Of a stretch of 64,000 bases of DNA, positions 59,548 to 64,000 are shown one piece after another; position 1 is the first letter of the stretch; each line of letters starts with the position of its first letter. The position numbers and the translations under genes are program-made. Under the pieces are notes generated by a model. It did no database searches, was not told where the DNA came from, and saw nothing but the letters and a program-made list of their open reading frames with translations. Source of the stretch: Bacillota bacterium (GTDB taxonomy: Bacteria > Bacillota > Dehalobacteriia > UBA4068 > UBA4997); assembly GCA_021771915.1 (NCBI GenBank), contig JAETNY010000007.1:1-64000 (forward strand), read 5' to 3'.

Positions 59548-60294
59548 TTACACGCGCGCCATACCGTCAACGCTCAAAACCACGCCGTTTATGTATGCCG
59601 CCTTATCAGAAGCCAGGAATACAAAAGCGTTGGCAATATCCTCCGGCTGTCCCAAACGACGCAGAGGAATTTGTGCAATCAAAGGCTCAATAACTTCCAG
59701 CGGCACGGCGCGCATCATGTCCGTTTCAATAATGCCGGGCGCCACCGCATTAACCCGAATACCCTTCGGGCCAAGTTCTCTGGCCAGAGAAACCGTAAAG
59801 CCGTTAACCGCAAATTTAGAGGTCGGATAAGCCACGCCGCTGGGCTGGCCGTAAATGCTGACCATCGAAGAAGTGTTTAAAATAACCCCACTGCCCTGCG
59901 GCACCATATAATCAACCGCCGCCCGGGTACAGTTATAAACACCTTTAACATTCAAATCAAAAACTTTGTCAAATGTTTCCTCGCCATACTCCGCAAAAGG
60001 TGTGCTATCTGACATACCAGCATTATTTACCAAAATATCAATGTGGCCGTATTTTTCGGCAATCCGGCTAAAAGACTGCTTAACAGACTCCGCCTCCGCC
60101 AGCTTGGGACAAATCCCCTCCACTTTTCCCTGCGGATAAGCCGCCTGCAAACTTTCAACCGCCTGGTCCGCCGTCGTCTGCCGGCTGGCACAAAGCACAA
60201 CCACTGCGCCCTCCGCCAAAAATGCTTTGGCCGTGGCCAAACCGATACCGCGACTGCCGCCGGTAATCACTGCAACCTTGTTCTCTAACAGCAT
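59548..60294 (-). CDS. SDR-family oxidoreductase (FabG-like)
   Basis: VAVITGGSRGIGLATA, NNAGMSD, YPTSKFAVNGFTVSLARELG; RBS GGAGG before MLLENK. Confidence 0.93.
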   Translation of the reverse strand: MLLENKVAVITGGSRGIGLATAKAFLAEGAVVVLCASRQTTADQAVESLQAAYPQGKVEGICPKLAEAESVKQSFSRIAEKYGHIDILVNNAGMSDSTPFAEYGEETFDKVFDLNVKGVYNCTRAAVDYMVPQGSGVILNTSSMVSIYGQPSGVAYPTSKFAVNGFTVSLARELGPKGIRVNAVAPGIIETDMMRAVPLEVIEPLIAQIPLRRLGQPEDIANAFVFLASDKAAYINGVVLSVDGMARV

Positions 60295-60476
60295 TTTCCA
60301 AAACCTCCTGCAAAAGTTTTTACAACTATGTCTGTTCTCTATTATAACAAGTTTCGTCAGAAAAATCAATCATCAAATTTATACAAATTTTGTCAATGAT
60401 TTAATCTCATTCATAAAATATTGCTTAATCAAGCCAGACAACGCTATCTTATCATATTTCAGCAGACAACATCTTA

Positions 60477-61862
60477 TTACAACTCCGCCCAGGGCAAAAC
60501 CTGCCCCTGTTCATCAACCAAACCCCAAATTAACGGCTCAATTTGCGGCGGTTCAGGCAAAACCGATAAAATACCCTGCAAATCACGCGCGGCCGTCTCC
60601 GCTCTTAATAAACTGCTGGCATAAATTTCAGCCAGCACATCGCCGGCCTCCACCCAAGCGCCAGCCGGCTGCTTAAAGCGCACGCCAACCTGATAATCAA
60701 TTTCATCTTCCAAACGCTCACGCCCAGCGCCCAAAAACTGCACAATCTCCGCCACCCTGGCCGCATCTGCCGCCGCCAGATAACCGGAACTCGCCGCCAA
60801 AACCGGCAACACAAACTCTGCCTGAACCAGCTGCCCGGCCTGCAAAGCGCTGACATCTCCGCCCTGCGCCTGTAAAAACTGCAATAACCTTTGCCAGCCC
60901 AAACCATTTGCCAAAGCAACCTCGGCCTGCTGCCAGCCAGTCGCCCTATCCGCCGCCAAACCGCCCAAATACAGCAACTCGCCGGCCAAAACCACGGAAA
61001 GCCGCCGCAAGTCCGCAGAAACCTCATTGCCGCGCACAGCCTGACCAGACTGCAAAATCTCGGCGGCCTCGGCCACCTCCAGAGCGTTGCCCACAGCGGC
61101 TCCCAATGGCGAAGCCATCGCCGAAATAACCGCCGTAACGCGCCGCCCGGCGCTGCGTCCCAGCTTAACCATCAAACGCGCCAGCTCCACCGCACTGGCC
61201 GCATCTGGCATAAACGCCCCTGAGCCGTATTTCACGTCCAGCACAATCACGCCGGCGCCGGCCGCAATTTTTTTCGACATCACACTGGCGGCAATCAACG
61301 GCAGAGAGTCCACCGTGGCCGTCATATCGCGCAACGCATAAAGACGCTTATCCGCTGGCGTTAAATTTTTATTCTGCGCCACAACCGCCAGGCCAATATC
61401 GGCCACCTGCGCCAAAAGTTCCGCTTCTGTCAAATCCAGCTTAAACCCCGGCACAGCCGCCAGCTTGTCCGCCGTACCGCCGGTTTTGCCCAGACTGCGG
61501 CCGCTCATTTTGGCAATCTTTAGGCCACAGGCCGCTGCCAGCGGCATGGCAATCAACGTCGTTTTATCGCCCACACCGCCGGTAGAGTGCTTATCAGCCG
61601 TCACGCCCTCAATACCGCTTAAATCCAGCTGTTCCCCGGAAGCCACTATTTCCTCTGTCAGCGCAAATGTCTCCGCCTCATTCAAACCACGCCAGAAAAT
61701 CGCCATCAACATGGCCGCTGTCTGATAATCCGGCACCGAGCCGTCCAGCATACCGCGCAGCCAGAAGCTAATTTCCTCCGTCTGCAAACAGCCGCCGTCC
61801 CGTTTCCTGGCAATCAAATCATACATTGAAAATCTACTATTTAAAAAAGAATTATCCGCCAT
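60477..61862 (-). CDS. thymidine/pyrimidine-nucleoside phosphorylase
   Basis: DKHSTGGVGDKTTLIAMPLAAACGLKIAKMSGRSLGKTGGTADKL. Confidence 0.95.
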   Translation of the reverse strand: MADNSFLNSRFSMYDLIARKRDGGCLQTEEISFWLRGMLDGSVPDYQTAAMLMAIFWRGLNEAETFALTEEIVASGEQLDLSGIEGVTADKHSTGGVGDKTTLIAMPLAAACGLKIAKMSGRSLGKTGGTADKLAAVPGFKLDLTEAELLAQVADIGLAVVAQNKNLTPADKRLYALRDMTATVDSLPLIAASVMSKKIAAGAGVIVLDVKYGSGAFMPDAASAVELARLMVKLGRSAGRRVTAVISAMASPLGAAVGNALEVAEAAEILQSGQAVRGNEVSADLRRLSVVLAGELLYLGGLAADRATGWQQAEVALANGLGWQRLLQFLQAQGGDVSALQAGQLVQAEFVLPVLAASSGYLAAADAARVAEIVQFLGAGRERLEDEIDYQVGVRFKQPAGAWVEAGDVLAEIYASSLLRAETAARDLQGILSVLPEPPQIEPLIWGLVDEQGQVLPWAEL

Positions 61863-61898
61863 ATCGATGCCCCCATTATCCGTTTTCTAAAATTGCTA

Positions 61899-63101
61899 TC
61901 AGACCAGACCTATTTCCGGCAGAAAACTTCGGCCGGCCGGCAATTCCGCGGCCCCCAGATAAGCCGCCGCCGTTGCGCCCAAATCCGCAAAACAGGAACG
62001 CACGCCCAAATCCACGCCACGGCGCATAGCCGCCGCCTGCGCAATAACCGGCACATATTCCCGGGAGTGGTCGGTGGAGGGCGTAGTCGGGTCGTTTCCG
62101 TGGTCAGCCGTAATCAGCAGCAAATCCTGCGGCCGCAAAGCCGGCCAAAGCTGCGGCAGCCAGGCGTCAAAAACCTGTAAGGCAGCCGCATAACCGGCCA
62201 CGTCGTTGCGATGCCCAAACTGCATATCAAAATCCACCAGATTGGCCCAAATCAAACCGCTGGAGTGACTGGCCATCGCCGTCAAAATTTTTGTCATACC
62301 GTCGGCATTATTTTCCGTAGGATAACTGAAATCAATATGCTGGTCAGCAAAAATATCATGTATTTTGCCAATCGCCACCACCGGCAGGCCAGCCGACTGA
62401 ACCGCTTCCAGCAGATTACCGGCCGGCGGCAGCAGTGAAAAATCGCGCCGATTGGCCGTGCGCCGAAAACTGCCCGGCTCACCCACAAACGGACGGGCAA
62501 TCACGCGCCCCACGCCGTGCTCACCAACCAGCAAATGGCGCGCCACTGCGCACATCTCATAAAGCTGCGGCAGAGGGATAATCTGCTCATGCGCTGCAAT
62601 TTGAAAAACACTGTCCGCAGAGGTATAAACAATCGGCCGCCCCGTGCGCAAATGTTCCTCGCCCAGCTGCTCAATAATTACCGTGCCAGAGGCAGTAATA
62701 TTACCCAGCGTGCCGCGGCCAATCTGCTTTTCAAACTCCGCCAGCAAATCAGCCGGAAAACCGTCGGGATAGGTCGGCAACGGCCGCAACAGCGGCGTGC
62801 CGGCCAGCTCCCAATGCCCAGCCGTGGTGTCCTTGCCGCAGGAAACCTCCTGCATTTTGCCAAAGGCGCCAGCCTGCGCCAACTCCGCCGGCTTAATCAG
62901 TGGCGGCACACCTGACAGCGGCAAAATATTACCCAAGCCTAATCGCTGCAAGTTTGGCAGGTTTAAACCGCCCACAGCTTTGGCAATATTACCCAGCGTA
63001 TTGCTGCCAACATCACCATAAGCCGCCGCGTCTGGCGCTTCGCCAGCACCGACACTGTCCAGCACAATTAAAATCACTCTTTTTTCCGTCATATAAATCA
63101 A
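61899..63101 (-). CDS. deoB: phosphopentomutase
   Basis: [68 protein letters not shown]. Confidence 0.97.
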   Translation of the reverse strand: MIYMTEKRVILIVLDSVGAGEAPDAAAYGDVGSNTLGNIAKAVGGLNLPNLQRLGLGNILPLSGVPPLIKPAELAQAGAFGKMQEVSCGKDTTAGHWELAGTPLLRPLPTYPDGFPADLLAEFEKQIGRGTLGNITASGTVIIEQLGEEHLRTGRPIVYTSADSVFQIAAHEQIIPLPQLYEMCAVARHLLVGEHGVGRVIARPFVGEPGSFRRTANRRDFSLLPPAGNLLEAVQSAGLPVVAIGKIHDIFADQHIDFSYPTENNADGMTKILTAMASHSSGLIWANLVDFDMQFGHRNDVAGYAAALQVFDAWLPQLWPALRPQDLLLITADHGNDPTTPSTDHSREYVPVIAQAAAMRRGVDLGVRSCFADLGATAAAYLGAAELPAGRSFLPEIGLV

Positions 63102-63194
63102 CCCCCAATGCCTTTGCCTATTCAGTATGGCGCTGTGGCCTGTTTTATATGCTTATTCGTGAAAAATTGCCCATATCCTGCTTTTTATTCGCGT

Positions 63195-63728
63195 TTAATA
63201 TGGCTGAACCGTCGCCTGCTCCCCAAAAATTACCGCTTTCAAGCGCTCCAAAAGCCCCGGCTTATCAACTTCCTCCTCTGTACTTCCTGTACTTTCCGTA
63301 TTCTCTGCATTTATCGTACTTTCCGTACTGTTTGCGCTCTCTGCACTATCCGTGCTCTCTGTGCTTTCAGTATTTTCTGCATTACCGGATTTTTCGGCAT
63401 TTCCGACACTTTCGGCACTATCGGAATTATGGACATTTTCCGTTGGCACAGCGCCGGCCTGTTCATCAGGCGCTGCCGCGGCATTTTTTTCGTTATTCAA
63501 CGGTTGGCTGTCGCCTGGAGCCTGTTCTGGCGGCGCACTCTGCTCCGTTGGCACGCCTGTTTCAGTCTGCACACTTTCTCCCGATGCGAACAGGCTCATC
63601 GCGCCCACGGTTTGCAGGCCGTGATAAATCCCTGGCACCACCACACCCAACAGCAGCAGCAAAGCGCCGCCTTTAAGCAGACGTTTTAATTTGCGTCGCG
63701 GTTTGGTAACAGTTAACATAATCATCAA
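63195..63728 (-). CDS. membrane-anchored protein with Ser/Thr/Asn/Glu low-complexity tail
   Basis: N-terminal TM (GGALLLLLGVVVPGIYHGL) and SAESVGNAEKSGNAENTESTESTDSAESANSTEST. Confidence 0.7.
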   Translation of the reverse strand: MMIMLTVTKPRRKLKRLLKGGALLLLLGVVVPGIYHGLQTVGAMSLFASGESVQTETGVPTEQSAPPEQAPGDSQPLNNEKNAAAAPDEQAGAVPTENVHNSDSAESVGNAEKSGNAENTESTESTDSAESANSTESTINAENTESTGSTEEEVDKPGLLERLKAVIFGEQATVQPY

Positions 63729-63787
63729 AAATCCCTCCTAAAACCAATTAAAATATCAAATTCAGGCTTTAATAAATATGCTGAAAC

Positions 63788-63829
63788 TAAAAAAAAATGA
63801 GCATCACCCAACAGGTTCGCTCATTTTTT
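63788..63829 (-). terminator. terminator downstream of spo0A
   Basis: aaaaaatgagc ... gctcatttttt. Confidence 0.7.
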
Positions 63830-63899
63830 TACTATTAAATTGAAAAAAATGCATTTGATAAAACATCGAACTTTTATTCACTATCCCTAAAAAACTTTT

Positions 63900-64000
63900 T
63901 TAAATAACTTTTTCGCCAATACGCAGACGGTCGGCTACCATAGCAATAAATTCACTGTTGGTGGGCTTGCCACGCTCCATATTTACTGTATAGCCAAAGA
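63900..64000 (-). CDS. spo0A: sporulation response regulator Spo0A, C-terminal end (truncated by window edge)
   Basis: Reverse translation [32 protein letters not shown]-stop; matches Spo0A C-terminus. Confidence 0.9.
   Translation of the reverse strand, partial: FGYTVNMERGKPTNSEFIAMVADRLRIGEKVI

Noticed and set aside
62900-63689. 258-aa and 193-aa + strand ORFs over deoB start and the 63195-63728 gene
   Set aside because: Repetitive Phe/Tyr/Leu translations of low-complexity antisense DNA; no supporting signals.

Overview
64 kb bacterial chromosome segment, probably a Firmicutes/Negativicutes propionate producer. That lineage call is an inference from the complete Na+-methylmalonyl-CoA decarboxylase operon, the FabK-type fatty-acid operon and the Spo0A/SpoIIID traces. 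Nucleotides 1 to ~15.1 kb form an AT-rich accessory/defence island with every real gene on the minus strand: a UvrD helicase + OLD nuclease pair (Gabija-like, cut by the window edge); a two-gene restriction-modification-like module (GIY-YIG/SF2 helicase protein + NPPY N6-adenine methylase); a two-gene module of a double-HEPN protein (two Rx4H motifs) + a small CxxC/CxxC protein; an AAA/DUF4143 ATPase flanked by two paralogous ~80-aa proteins; and an 802-aa protein with a Gly-rich membrane segment. The island abuts a truncated spoIIID. The remainder is mostly core: Cu/Zn SOD-like, SLC13 permease, radical SAM, ferredoxin/4Fe-4S proteins, Crp/Fnr, an ECF sigma/anti-sigma locus with secreted proteins, rpiB, AICAR transformylase, fab operon, cysE, groESL (with CIRCE), carD, pnp, pgm, mazF, ilvA, metG, mmd operon, tRNA-Arg(CCG), deoA/pdp, deoB and the spo0A 3' end. 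Main non-coding finds: an apparently orphan cobalamin riboswitch with a consensus promoter and a terminator but no convincing downstream gene; an 86-bp tandem repeat after groEL; three copies of an intergenic repeat at 19.7-21.1 kb; and a decayed IS3/conjugative-element scar at 53.4-54.0 kb. No CRISPR array or rRNA was seen. All calls come from reading the sequence; no database search was run.
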